A program made the translations under genes and the position numbers. From NCBI RefSeq assembly GCF_900129665.1, contig NZ_FQWL01000006.1, positions 5,001 through 69,000 on the forward strand: a stretch of 64,000 nt of DNA. The letters run 5' to 3'. This DNA comes from Flagellimonas flava. Its GTDB lineage: Bacteria > Bacteroidota > Bacteroidia > Flavobacteriales > Flavobacteriaceae. Under the pieces are notes generated by a model. That model searched no databases and had not been told where the DNA came from. It was given only the letters and a program-made list of their open reading frames with translations. This document shows, piece after piece, positions 25,788 to 35,654 of this stretch. Position 1 is the first letter of the stretch, and each line of letters opens with the position of its first letter.

Positions 25788-26450
25788 TTAGCTAAAAAGC
25801 TCTTTAAAATGAGCTTTTACCTCGAATAAAGTGGCCTCTGCCATGGTGTCAAAACGAAGGTCGGCATGCCCCAAACGATCTTCAGGGCCAATCCCGACGC
25901 TATGGAACCCACCTGCCTTGGCGGCATCAATTCCGCTTTCTGCATCCTCAAATACAATGCATTCATCGGGCTGAAGGCTCATTTTTTCAGAACCATATAG
26001 GAAAATATCCGGTGCAGGTTTGCTTTTGGAAACACTGTTGCCATCGCCAATAACATCAAAGTAGCCGTTGGCGTTCAATTGTTGAAGAACTTTTATGGCA
26101 TTTTTACTGGCACTTCCCAGGGCCACGCTAAACCCTTCTGCTCGCAAATGGGTCAGCAGTTCTTTGGCACCAGGGAGATAATCTTCTGGTGTCATATGGT
26201 CCAAACTGGCTACATAAATATCGTTTTTCTTTGTAGCCAATTCTTCAAGTTTACTTTCTTCAAGTGCGGTTTTGTTATGGTCCAGAATAACCTTGATGGA
26301 ATCCATTCTGGAGATTCCACGCAATTTATCATTCACATCGCGGTCAAATTTCCAACCCATTTCATCTGCCAAGCTTTTCCAAGCTTCATAATGCAGTTCG
26401 GCTGTATCCGTGATTACCCCGTCCAAGTCGAAGATGAATCCCTTAATCAT
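25788..26450 (-). CDS. pgmB: Beta-phosphoglucomutase
   Basis: A 220-residue HAD-superfamily enzyme converting beta-glucose-1-phosphate to glucose-6-phosphate in maltose/trehalose use. The nucleophile and acid are in FDLDGVITDTAELHYEAW at residues ~6-23, the cap domain region LRGISRMDSI is near residue 45, motif II in ALGSASKNA is near residue 114, motif III lysine in KSKPAPDIF and motif IV in VFEDAESGIDAAKAGG. The size fits the family. No maltose phosphorylase or sugar transporter lies nearby, which is unusual for this enzyme in Bacteroidota. Confidence 0.88.
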   Translation of the reverse strand: MIKGFIFDLDGVITDTAELHYEAWKSLADEMGWKFDRDVNDKLRGISRMDSIKVILDHNKTALEESKLEELATKKNDIYVASLDHMTPEDYLPGAKELLTHLRAEGFSVALGSASKNAIKVLQQLNANGYFDVIGDGNSVSKSKPAPDIFLYGSEKMSLQPDECIVFEDAESGIDAAKAGGFHSVGIGPEDRLGHADLRFDTMAEATLFEVKAHFKELFS

Positions 26451-26697
26451 AGTTTGGTGTGTTTAGGAACGCAAAGAAATGACGAAAAATGTTAAGAAAA
26501 AAACTACTTTAGGTTATTTTCGATGTATGATTTGAATTCACCTTTCTGAGCCGATAGAATCTGTGAAGTGCTTTAAACATTGATGCAAAAGAGCAATTCA
26601 GAATCATTCTGATAGTGGATTTTGACCAGTTTGAATTTTTTTGAAAACTTGTCGAAAATATCCCGAAAAAGATACTTTTTCAACTGCGGCAAATTGC

Positions 26698-26706
26698 TAT
26701 TTTTGC
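26698..26706 (+). promoter_or_regulatory. Minus-7 box almost abutting the guaA start codon
   Basis: TATTTTTGC (exact TAnnTTTGC) ends only 2 nt before the ATG at 26709, so the transcript may be leaderless or nearly so. Confidence 0.5.
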
Positions 26707-26708
26707 CC

Positions 26709-28241
26709 ATGCATAACAACGTACTTATCCTAGACTTTGGCTCGCAGTACACCCAGTTGATTGCACGAAGGGTTCGCGAGCTGAACATTTACTCAGAGAT
26801 TAAACCGTATAACAATCCACCAAAGGATCTATCCAACTATCAAGCCGTTATTCTATCTGGTTCTCCCTACTCGGTGAGGGCGGAAGATGCTCCCCACCCA
26901 GATTTATCCGAAATCAAGGGAAAAAAGCCGCTGTTGGGTATTTGCTATGGAGCGCAATATCTGGCCCAATTCAATGGGGGGAACGTGGCCCCATCTGCAA
27001 CTAGGGAATACGGAAGGGCCAATTTATCCTATGTAAGGGAAAATGAAACTTTTCTGGAAGGATTGGGAGAAGGAAGTCAGGTTTGGATGAGCCATAGTGA
27101 TACCATTAAAGAACTGCCACAAGGAGCTAATCGTTTGGCCAGCACCCATGATGTGGAATTTGCCGCCTTCCATTTGGAAGGAGAGCAAACCTATGGTATC
27201 CAATTTCATCCTGAGGTATACCACACTACGGACGGGAAAAAGCTATTGGAGAATTTTTTGGTGAAAATAGCAGGATTAAAACAGGATTGGACCCCGGATG
27301 CGTTTATTGAAACAACGGTTGCTGAACTGAAGGAGAAAATTGGCGATGATAAGGTAATCCTTGGGTTATCTGGAGGGGTCGACTCCAGTGTGGCGGCCAT
27401 GCTGCTCCACAAAGCCATAGGCAAACATTTGCATTGTATTTTCGTAAATAATGGTCTGCTTCGTAAAAATGAGTTCGAAAGCGTGTTGGATCAGTACCAG
27501 CATATGGGACTCAATGTTAAGGGAGTAGATGCTTCGGCACGTTTTTTGGACGCCTTGAAGGGTGAATCGGAGCCCGAAAAGAAAAGAAAGATCATTGGTA
27601 GGGTTTTTATTGAGGTTTTTGATGATGAGGCACATAAGGTGGAAAATGCCAAATGGTTGGCACAAGGGACCATTTATCCGGATCGCATCGAATCGGTTTC
27701 CGCAAGTGGTGGGCCCTCGGCAGTGATAAAAAGTCACCATAATGTTGGCGGACTTCCGGATTATATGCAACTGAAAATAGTAGAGCCACTGCATTTATTG
27801 TTTAAGGATGAAGTGCGAAGGGTTGGAAAAAACTTGGGTATGGATCCTGCCATTTTAGGTCGACATCCTTTTCCTGGTCCTGGACTGGGTATTCGTATTT
27901 TGGGTGACATTACTGCGGAAAAAGTGTCTATTTTACAAGAAGTCGATGCCATTTTTATTGATGGATTGAAAAAATGGGGACTTTATGATAAGGTATGGCA
28001 GGCCGGAGCAATGCTTTTACCCGTAAATAGTGTAGGAGTGATGGGAGATGAACGCACATATGAAAAATGTGTGACCCTTAGAGCTGTCGAAAGTACGGAC
28101 GGTATGACCGCAGACTGGGTAAATTTACCCTACGAATTTTTACAAAAGACCTCAAATGATATAATAAATAAGGTCAAGGGCGTTAATAGAGTAGTGTATG
28201 ACATAAGCTCAAAGCCACCAGCAACTATAGAATGGGAATGA
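26709..28241 (+). CDS. guaA: GMP synthase (glutamine-hydrolysing)
   Basis: A 510-residue enzyme converting XMP, glutamine and ATP to GMP. The class I amidotransferase domain (residues ~5-190) has the nucleophile Cys79 (GICYGAQYL) and His167/Glu169 (FHPEV). The ATP-pyrophosphatase domain begins with the P-loop SGGVDSS at 221-227. The C-terminal dimerisation domain has [16 protein letters not shown] and ends [16 protein letters not shown]. The start is the ATG at 26709, where homology begins; upstream in-frame sequence from 26622 is AT-rich and holds the promoter. The stop overlaps the next start codon. Confidence 0.95.
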   Translation: MHNNVLILDFGSQYTQLIARRVRELNIYSEIKPYNNPPKDLSNYQAVILSGSPYSVRAEDAPHPDLSEIKGKKPLLGICYGAQYLAQFNGGNVAPSATREYGRANLSYVRENETFLEGLGEGSQVWMSHSDTIKELPQGANRLASTHDVEFAAFHLEGEQTYGIQFHPEVYHTTDGKKLLENFLVKIAGLKQDWTPDAFIETTVAELKEKIGDDKVILGLSGGVDSSVAAMLLHKAIGKHLHCIFVNNGLLRKNEFESVLDQYQHMGLNVKGVDASARFLDALKGESEPEKKRKIIGRVFIEVFDDEAHKVENAKWLAQGTIYPDRIESVSASGGPSAVIKSHHNVGGLPDYMQLKIVEPLHLLFKDEVRRVGKNLGMDPAILGRHPFPGPGLGIRILGDITAEKVSILQEVDAIFIDGLKKWGLYDKVWQAGAMLLPVNSVGVMGDERTYEKCVTLRAVESTDGMTADWVNLPYEFLQKTSNDIINKVKGVNRVVYDISSKPPATIEWE

Positions 28242-30373
28242 AAAAAATTATAACATCACTGGGTTTTCTGGCCTTTTTATTGGCCTCTTTCCAAGTATCT
28301 GCACAGAAGTATGCCACGCATGCCGTTAAGGAAGGTGAAACCTTGCAGAGTATTTCGCAACAATATAGGGTAACCCCTTATACCATCTTGCAGTCGAACA
28401 AGGAAATTAAAACAGCCGAAGATGTTAAGGTCAATACCATTTTGATCATACCATTGGATGGTTCCGCTGTGACAACGGAAACCCAACCACAGGAAAATGA
28501 CCCGAAGGAGCAGATAAGGCCTATTAGCTTTTCAAGACATAGAGTAAGAAAAAGAGAGACCCTTTTTGGTCTTACCCAGCGGTATGATATTACAGAAGAA
28601 CAACTTAAAAAATACAACCGGCAATTGTATGCCGAACCTTTAAAGAAGGGAATGGTGCTTCAAATTCCAAAATTCCCAGAACTTACCGAAGAGGAAGAAA
28701 GGGCGTTGGATTTTGAAACGTATTTGGTGCAACCAAAGGAAACACGTTGGAGTATTGCCCATAAATATGGAATTACGGTCGATAGTTTGGTAACGCTTAA
28801 TCCAGATTTGGACAAAGGTTCCAGTCATCTGGCCATTGGACAAGAACTAAAGTTGCCAAGACCCAAAGGTGATAGCTTGGAAGATCAGCAGGTAGATTTG
28901 TTTACCTCGTTCACGGTGCCCGCAAAGCAAACACTTTATAGTTTAGGAAGGGAGTATGGAATTCCATCTGATTCCATTGTGAAGTTGAACCCTGAAATTA
29001 TGAAGCAAGGCGGATTGAAAGAAGGAATGGTGCTGCGATTACCTAAGAAAAGGGATACTTCAGGTGATGTTAACACTGAAAACTTCATTTTTTACGAAGT
29101 CAAACCAAAGCAGAACATCTTTAGGCTGACACAGAATCTGAATGTAACGCGACAAGAACTTTTCGATTTAAATCCGGAATTGGAAAATGGCCTTAAAGCG
29201 GGAATGGTATTAAAGTTGGCGAAGGCCAAATCGGAGGGTCTCGAAGTCAAAAATGCGTTGGTGTTGGATAAAATTAACTTAGTTGATAGCATTGATGTTC
29301 AGAATAGGCCAAAACTGGTTTTTATGCTTCCGTTCCGTTTGGATAGAATTAACTTCAATGATTCCAAGAAAACGTCAAACCAAATAAAAACAAGAAGGGA
29401 TTTGGCCCTTAGCTTGGGCTTTTATTCCGGTGCTATGGTAGCATTGGATTCTATTAAGAAAATGGGTGTTTCTGTTGACGTAAAAACCTATGATACGGAA
29501 CTTAATCAAGCTAAAGTCAAAGAAATTTTATTCAGGGAAAACCTTTTAGGGGTCAATGCCATCATTGGCCCGGTGACGGCCAGTGCCCTGGATGAGGTGG
29601 CTGTGCAGGCAGCAGGAAAGGATATTCCGGTTATTGCTCCTGTTGCCTCCGAAAGTCAATTGAGTCACGGAAATGTGTTTTATTCCGTTCCAAAGGAGGA
29701 TGTCCTTCGGGAAAAAATGCTATCCTATTTGAAGAAAATCCATACGGATGAAAATGTAGTGATTATAGCAGATTCTACCCATCAGGTGGCTCATGATTCC
29801 ATATTGTCCAAATTTCCAGCGGCTGAGATTGCCAAGATCATAGACAACAAATCCCTGCACTTAGATCGGTTTCTTATTCAGTTATCGGAGGAAAAGGAGA
29901 ACTGGGTCTTTGTGGAAACGGATCAGCCCAACATGGTCTCAAGTGTGAGTTCCATTCTAAACTCGGCGATTACGGAGGAAATGTCCGTTCGCATGTTCAC
30001 TACCAACTACAGCAGTGCCTTTGAAAGCGATGCCATTTCCAGTACGCACTTGTCCAATCTACGTTTTGCGTATCCGTCGTTTTATAGGCAAGCAGGTTCT
30101 GATGCCTTTACCAAGGCCTATGAAAAAAAATATCGTGGTTTAAAACCGGATAGATATGCCGTGAGGGGATTTGATCTCACTTTTGATGTTTTGTTGAAGC
30201 TGGCCCACAAAAACAATCTTTTTCAAACCTCACAGATTGTGGGGTTAACGGAGTATACCGGTAATAGCTTCAATTACTTCAATGAAATGGCCTCTGGATA
30301 CTACAACAAAGCTTCCTATTTAATGGAGTACGATAGTCTACGAATCAAAGAAATAAAACTGGATGACCTCTAA
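28238..30373 (+). CDS. LysM-repeat protein fused to a periplasmic-binding-like domain
   Basis: A 711-residue secreted protein with signal peptide ending VSAQ. Five LysM domains (approximately residues 20-65, 95-140, 158-205, 220-270 and 285-335) carry the usual [10 protein letters not shown] or [12 protein letters not shown] cores and would bind peptidoglycan. The remainder (~350-710) has the alternating layout of a type 1 periplasmic-binding protein ([46 protein letters not shown]), close to the substrate-binding part of amino-acid ABC transporters. It overlaps the guaA stop (ATGA). A cell-wall-linked sensor or envelope role is inferred; no transporter genes lie nearby. Confidence 0.87.
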   Translation: MKKIITSLGFLAFLLASFQVSAQKYATHAVKEGETLQSISQQYRVTPYTILQSNKEIKTAEDVKVNTILIIPLDGSAVTTETQPQENDPKEQIRPISFSRHRVRKRETLFGLTQRYDITEEQLKKYNRQLYAEPLKKGMVLQIPKFPELTEEEERALDFETYLVQPKETRWSIAHKYGITVDSLVTLNPDLDKGSSHLAIGQELKLPRPKGDSLEDQQVDLFTSFTVPAKQTLYSLGREYGIPSDSIVKLNPEIMKQGGLKEGMVLRLPKKRDTSGDVNTENFIFYEVKPKQNIFRLTQNLNVTRQELFDLNPELENGLKAGMVLKLAKAKSEGLEVKNALVLDKINLVDSIDVQNRPKLVFMLPFRLDRINFNDSKKTSNQIKTRRDLALSLGFYSGAMVALDSIKKMGVSVDVKTYDTELNQAKVKEILFRENLLGVNAIIGPVTASALDEVAVQAAGKDIPVIAPVASESQLSHGNVFYSVPKEDVLREKMLSYLKKIHTDENVVIIADSTHQVAHDSILSKFPAAEIAKIIDNKSLHLDRFLIQLSEEKENWVFVETDQPNMVSSVSSILNSAITEEMSVRMFTTNYSSAFESDAISSTHLSNLRFAYPSFYRQAGSDAFTKAYEKKYRGLKPDRYAVRGFDLTFDVLLKLAHKNNLFQTSQIVGLTEYTGNSFNYFNEMASGYYNKASYLMEYDSLRIKEIKLDDL

Positions 30374-30767
30374 AGTAACCTACACGGGCGGATTAAGAAC
30401 CACATGCCTACATTTGCGATCTAATAACGAATTTATCACTGATGCCCCGGTGGACAATAATGGTCTGGGACAGGCATTTTCACCAACAGATACGGTTGCC
30501 ACAGGTTTGGCCAGTTGCATGCTAACCATGATGGGAATCAAAGCCAGGGATTTGGAAGTGGACCTTGCCGGTTCCACTGCTGAGGTAACAAAACATATGG
30601 CAGCTAATCCCAGACGTATATCAAAGATTGAGGTGAAGATGGAATTTCCGTCCAATGTTTCCGACAAGCACCGTAAAATTTTGGAGAATACAGCAAACAC
30701 CTGTCCGGTCCATTACAGCTTGCATCCCGATATTGAAAAGGTAATCGAATTTAATTGGGTAAAATAA
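30363..30767 (+). CDS. OsmC family peroxiredoxin-like protein
   Basis: A 134-residue OsmC/Ohr-fold protein. The first catalytic cysteine lies in GLASCMLTMMGIKA at about residues 50-63, with the second in ENTANTCPVHYSLHPDIEKVIEF near residue 113. Both redox cysteines are present, which supports thiol-dependent reduction of organic hydroperoxides. The N-terminal strand [18 protein letters not shown] is typical of the YhfA-like subgroup. It overlaps the end of the LysM gene by 11 nt and the next gene by about 13 nt, so the unit is translationally coupled. Bacillithiol, made via bshC in this window, could serve as reductant (inference). Confidence 0.88.
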   Translation: MTSKVTYTGGLRTTCLHLRSNNEFITDAPVDNNGLGQAFSPTDTVATGLASCMLTMMGIKARDLEVDLAGSTAEVTKHMAANPRRISKIEVKMEFPSNVSDKHRKILENTANTCPVHYSLHPDIEKVIEFNWVK

Positions 30768-31285
30768 TAACCATACTATGCTGCTTGCTATTTGGTTTTT
30801 TGGGTTTGGGCCAAGAAATTGAGGAAGGAGTATTATGGGATGCCAACACACTTTTAAAGTGGTCCGATTTTAAGGGAAAGGTGCCTCCGGCTGCAGAGCC
30901 AGCCGCCACTACGGCCAGTGGAATCAGTTATCGTTATTCGGCGAATCTGATTCATCATGAGGTAAAACTGGATTTTGAGGTAAATGCCTATTTCTATCCC
31001 AATGAATCTTGGTATAAACCCGAAGTCTGTGACGACCTTATTCTAAGTCACGAGCAATTGCATTTTGATATTGCGGAACTGTTCGCGAGAAAAATGAGGG
31101 ATAAATTAAATCGAACATCGTTTTCTGACAATGTAAAACAGGAAATAAGGGATATTTACCGGGATATATTAAAGGAACTGGAAGATTTTCAGGATCAGTA
31201 CGATTGGGAAACCGGGTTCTCACGTAACGCCGAAAAACAACTGGAATGGAACCGCAAGATTGCAAAAGCCTTGGGGAAAGAATAA
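30755..31285 (+). CDS. DUF922 domain protein (putative secreted Zn-dependent protease)
   Basis: A 176-residue protein with a signal peptide-like leader (GKIITILCCLLFGFLGLGQ) and a DUF922 domain. The signature is SHEQLHFDIAELFARKMR, which gives an HExxH motif (HEQLH), as in zincin-like metallopeptidases. Preceding strands include WSDFKGKVP and TASGISYRY. The C-terminus is helical (DQYDWETGFSRNAEKQLEWNRKIA). The start is TTG at 30755, inside the OsmC gene; no in-frame ATG precedes the signal peptide. It is the last gene of the guaA-LysM-OsmC unit and converges on the NTF2 gene 6 nt away. Confidence 0.75.
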   Translation: MGKIITILCCLLFGFLGLGQEIEEGVLWDANTLLKWSDFKGKVPPAAEPAATTASGISYRYSANLIHHEVKLDFEVNAYFYPNESWYKPEVCDDLILSHEQLHFDIAELFARKMRDKLNRTSFSDNVKQEIRDIYRDILKELEDFQDQYDWETGFSRNAEKQLEWNRKIAKALGKE

Positions 31286-31291
31286 TGTACC

Positions 31292-31768
31292 CTATTTGAT
31301 TTTTCCATCATGGAAGCCGGCTCGTTTCCATTTGCCAGATTCCCTTACCCATAAATGGGTGACCCTATAACTGTTAGTTACTATTTCTCCTTCTGATTTT
31401 TGACTTACTTTGACCCTGCCAGTGACTATTGCACTTGTACCGTGGAGTACTAATTCCAATTCATCCATTTCATATTGCAACACTTCCAGGTTTCCATTAT
31501 TGATTTTTGAACTCCTCTTTTTTAGATAACCAACCCAGGCTTCCTTGCCAAAGGATTTGGAGGATCCATTGGAATGCACATAATTGGATGTAATCATGGA
31601 TTCCAAAATAGCAACATCTCCATTTTGAAATGCTCTGTTGAATTTATGTATGGAGGTCAACAGTTCGTCCTTTGCCGCTTCCCTGGTTTCCGTAATTGAT
31701 TGCTGTGAAACGCAAGGGGTTAAGCATAGTATCAGGAAGACAAAAAAAAGGAATATTGATTGCTTCAT
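31292..31768 (-). CDS. Secreted NTF2-like (SnoaL/DUF4440-type) protein
   Basis: A 158-residue protein with a signal peptide (MKQSIFLFFVFLILCLTPCVSQQ). The mature domain has the cone-shaped NTF2-like layout: the N-terminal helix EAAKDELLTSIHKFNRAFQNGDVAILESMI is followed by strands SNYVHSNGSSKSFG, YEMDELELVLHGTSAIVTGRVKV and THLWVRESGKWKRAGFHDGKI. This class binds small hydrophobic ligands or acts as an isomerase; the function here is unknown. ATG 31768 was chosen over 31786. It lies next to a small hypothetical gene on the same strand. Confidence 0.78.
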   Translation of the reverse strand: MKQSIFLFFVFLILCLTPCVSQQSITETREAAKDELLTSIHKFNRAFQNGDVAILESMITSNYVHSNGSSKSFGKEAWVGYLKKRSSKINNGNLEVLQYEMDELELVLHGTSAIVTGRVKVSQKSEGEIVTNSYRVTHLWVRESGKWKRAGFHDGKIK

Positions 31769-31779
31769 TGCTGGATGGT

Positions 31780-32118
31780 TTAGCATTGTTCAAAAATATT
31801 GGTGCCGGTTTCACCCGGTCTGGACTTCCACTCAAAATGTTCTGTTAGACGAATTTTGTTTTCGGGACCATGGGATAGCTCGGCTTTGGACATACCATTG
31901 TCCAGCTTACCATCAATTTGCAATTGGCAATAACTAAAGTGAAGTATGGATTCCTGTACGCTACCAACCAGAAAACCCAATTGTATCTGACCCCCAGAAT
32001 AAGTTGCCTGAACGAGGTTTTCCTTTTGAGAAAATTGAAACAAGGTTTCATGATTGACCACTCCATTGGGAGCTGTTCGTATAACTTTCATTTGTATCTG
32101 GTTCAGATTGAACTTCAT
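31780..32118 (-). CDS. Conserved small protein (often annotated as n-acetylglutamate synthase)
   Basis: A 112-residue all-beta protein. The pattern KVIRTAPNGVVNHETLFQF, QATYSGGQIQLGFLVG, and LRLTEHFEWKSRPGETG-like strands match a widespread Bacteroidota family whose database name is n-acetylglutamate synthase. It lacks a GNAT fold and any arginine-pathway neighbour, so that name is probably an error carried over. There is no signal peptide. It sits between the NTF2-like and DUF1080 genes, and its role is unknown. Confidence 0.65.
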   Translation of the reverse strand: MKFNLNQIQMKVIRTAPNGVVNHETLFQFSQKENLVQATYSGGQIQLGFLVGSVQESILHFSYCQLQIDGKLDNGMSKAELSHGPENKIRLTEHFEWKSRPGETGTNIFEQC

Positions 32119-32145
32119 AACCTACAAATTGGTTTGGGTAACGGA

Positions 32146-32715
32146 TTAGTCCAAACTTTCCAAAGTTATGTTCCGGAAGATGATTTTTCCTTTTCCGGCT
32201 GCTTGAAGCCCGATATGTCCCTCTACCAAACTTGTATCGACATGATTGGCGGTCAGGGTGTCATTGACCCATACGCTTATTTGGTCCCCTTGATTCCGAA
32301 TTCGATACGTATTCCATTGATTCAAGGTGCTTACCCTTGCCAAGGGAACGGCCTTGGTTACAATGGACCCGGTTCTAAACTCTTGATTGGGATGTAAATC
32401 CCAAATATTAATTTCATGACAGTCCTTTGCATCAATATTTAAGGTTTTGCAACGTAAAAAGACCCCTGAATTTATGGTGCTATCCGGGTGAAACTCCAGG
32501 TTCAGTTCAAAATCCTTGTATGTTTTTTGGGTCATTACAAACCCATTGCCTTCTGTAATACTGCCCTCAAGCGCACCATCGGTAAAAGACCATGAAGCGT
32601 CTCCCTCTTTTACCCAGTCTTTGGTGTTTTCCTGAAAAAGGATTTCCCTATTCTGACAAGAGCTGGTTAGTATTAACGTTGAAATAGCCAATAAGAAAAC
32701 AACTGATTTATTCAT
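32146..32715 (-). CDS. DUF1080 (3-keto-disaccharide hydrolase-like) lipoprotein
   Basis: A 189-residue lipoprotein (leader MNKSVVFLLAISTLILTSSCQ) with a DUF1080 domain, a concanavalin-like beta-sandwich. Recognisable parts are WSFTDGALEGSITEGNGFVMTQ, KDFELNLEFHPDSTINSGVFLRC, NIWDLHPNQEFRTGSI and VPLARVSTLNQWNTYRI. The family is linked to 3-keto-glycoside or 3-keto-disaccharide breakdown. It follows the TIM-barrel isomerase gene on the same strand, so the two form a small sugar-processing unit. The oxidoreductase that would make the keto sugar is not nearby. ATG 32715 is used. Confidence 0.85.
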   Translation of the reverse strand: MNKSVVFLLAISTLILTSSCQNREILFQENTKDWVKEGDASWSFTDGALEGSITEGNGFVMTQKTYKDFELNLEFHPDSTINSGVFLRCKTLNIDAKDCHEINIWDLHPNQEFRTGSIVTKAVPLARVSTLNQWNTYRIRNQGDQISVWVNDTLTANHVDTSLVEGHIGLQAAGKGKIIFRNITLESLD

Positions 32716-32753
32716 GGAATTATATGGTTTGATACTGGTTTGTTGGTAATTTT

Positions 32754-33617
32754 TTAGACGTCGCAACGCATAAATCCATCTTTAAGGGCTTCAATTTTAT
32801 CATCCCAAGTAGTGATAAACTCCTGGGCCACATAACCCTTGAACCCAGTGTCCAAAATGGCCTTAATGATGGCTGGGTAGTACAATTCTTGGGTCTCGTC
32901 AATCTCGTTTCTTCCCGGTACTCCGGCTGTATGGTAATGGCCAAAATAAGGATGATAATTTTGGATGGTCCTGATAATATCCCCTTCCTGAATCTGCATG
33001 TGGTATATATCGAACAGCAACTTAAAGTTGTCACTGCCCAACCGTTTGCAAAGTTCAACGCCCCATAATGAACTATCGCACATATAATCTGGATGGTTTA
33101 CCTGGTTAAACAATTCCATTTGGATGACGACCCCATGTTCTTCCGCCAAGGGCATTATTTGAGCTAGCCCATCCACACAGTTTTGTAGCCCAACATAATC
33201 GTTCATACCCCTGCGATTACCACTGAAACAAATCAAATTCGTATACCCCGCTTCGGCTACCTTCGGAATTACATCCGTATAGTTTTTGATAAGGGTCTCA
33301 TGGTATTGGGGGTCGTTCCAACCTTCTGTAAGACTGATTTCCGCTCCGTTGCACATGGAGCAGTGGATGTCGTACTTTTTCAACAGGGACCAATCCTTGG
33401 GTCCGATAAGGTCAATGGCTTTAATGCCCAGTCCATTGAGCACTTTCAAAAATTCCTCTAGGGGAAGATGGTCAAAGCACCACTGGCATACGCTATGGTT
33501 CACATTATGCTTTAGCTCAAAATCCTTGATCGGTTTTTGTTCTTTGGCATTGATTGAAGTGGTGGCAAGACCAGCGGCTCCTGCAGCTGTGGTGGCTATG
33601 AAATTTCTTCTTTTCAT
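32754..33617 (-). CDS. Hydroxypyruvate-isomerase-like TIM-barrel sugar isomerase
   Basis: A 287-residue protein of the xylose-isomerase-like TIM-barrel family, closest to hydroxypyruvate isomerases and sugar phosphate epimerases. A twin-arginine signal (MKRRNFIATTAAGAAGLA) indicates export. Metal-site motifs include VIQMELFNQVNHPDY (Glu at about 159), NFKLLFDIYHMQIQEGD, YFGHYHTAGVPGRNEIDE and GYVAQEFI. It lies just upstream of the DUF1080 lipoprotein on the same strand and probably acts on related sugar intermediates in the periplasm. Confidence 0.85.
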   Translation of the reverse strand: MKRRNFIATTAAGAAGLATTSINAKEQKPIKDFELKHNVNHSVCQWCFDHLPLEEFLKVLNGLGIKAIDLIGPKDWSLLKKYDIHCSMCNGAEISLTEGWNDPQYHETLIKNYTDVIPKVAEAGYTNLICFSGNRRGMNDYVGLQNCVDGLAQIMPLAEEHGVVIQMELFNQVNHPDYMCDSSLWGVELCKRLGSDNFKLLFDIYHMQIQEGDIIRTIQNYHPYFGHYHTAGVPGRNEIDETQELYYPAIIKAILDTGFKGYVAQEFITTWDDKIEALKDGFMRCDV

Positions 33618-33645
33618 GAGTGGGTATTTGGAATAGGAAAGATAC

Positions 33646-33654
33646 TATTTTTGT
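33646..33654 (+). promoter_or_regulatory. Candidate minus-7 box for the DUF3820 gene
   Basis: TATTTTTGT ends 8 nt before the ATG at 33663. A TTTG at 33627-33630 lies 15 bp upstream, slightly short for a minus-33 element. Confidence 0.35.
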
Positions 33655-33662
33655 TCGAAGCG

Positions 33663-33899
33663 ATGGAACTCAAACCCGATTCAAAAAAATTGTTGGAACT
33701 GGCCCACTACAGAATGCCATTTGGCAAATACAAAGAACGGTATTTGGTAGACTTGCCCTTGGCCTATTTGGTCTGGTTCAGGCAAAAAGGATTTCCATCT
33801 GGAAAACTAGGGGAATACCTGACCACAATGCTCGACATTAAGGAAAATGGATTGGAGCCGCTCATAAGAAAAATCCAGAAAGAATTTCCAAAGGAATAA
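33663..33899 (+). CDS. DUF3820 family protein
   Basis: A 78-residue small protein with the DUF3820 core AHYRMPFGKYKERYLVDLPLAYLVWFRQKGFPSGKLGEYL. The function is unknown; the family is sometimes found with nuclease-like proteins and may bind nucleic acid. The ATG at 33663 is preferred over the in-frame TTG at 33651, because the candidate minus-7 box overlaps that TTG. It is followed by pyrG after 54 nt. Confidence 0.8.
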   Translation: MELKPDSKKLLELAHYRMPFGKYKERYLVDLPLAYLVWFRQKGFPSGKLGEYLTTMLDIKENGLEPLIRKIQKEFPKE

Positions 33900-35613
<1,714 letters not shown>

Positions 35614-35654
35614 CACCTGAAAAACGCAGATTGGTTTTTCACTAAATAACTTTC

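Noticed and set aside
26598..26612. Palindrome TCAGAAT-C-ATTCTGA upstream of guaA
   Set aside because: A short perfect inverted repeat with no second copy and about 95 bp from the promoter; too little support for an operator.
26622..26708. N-terminal extension of GuaA
   Set aside because: It contains the minus-7 box and AT-rich non-homologous sequence; GMP synthases start at the [12 protein letters not shown] region.
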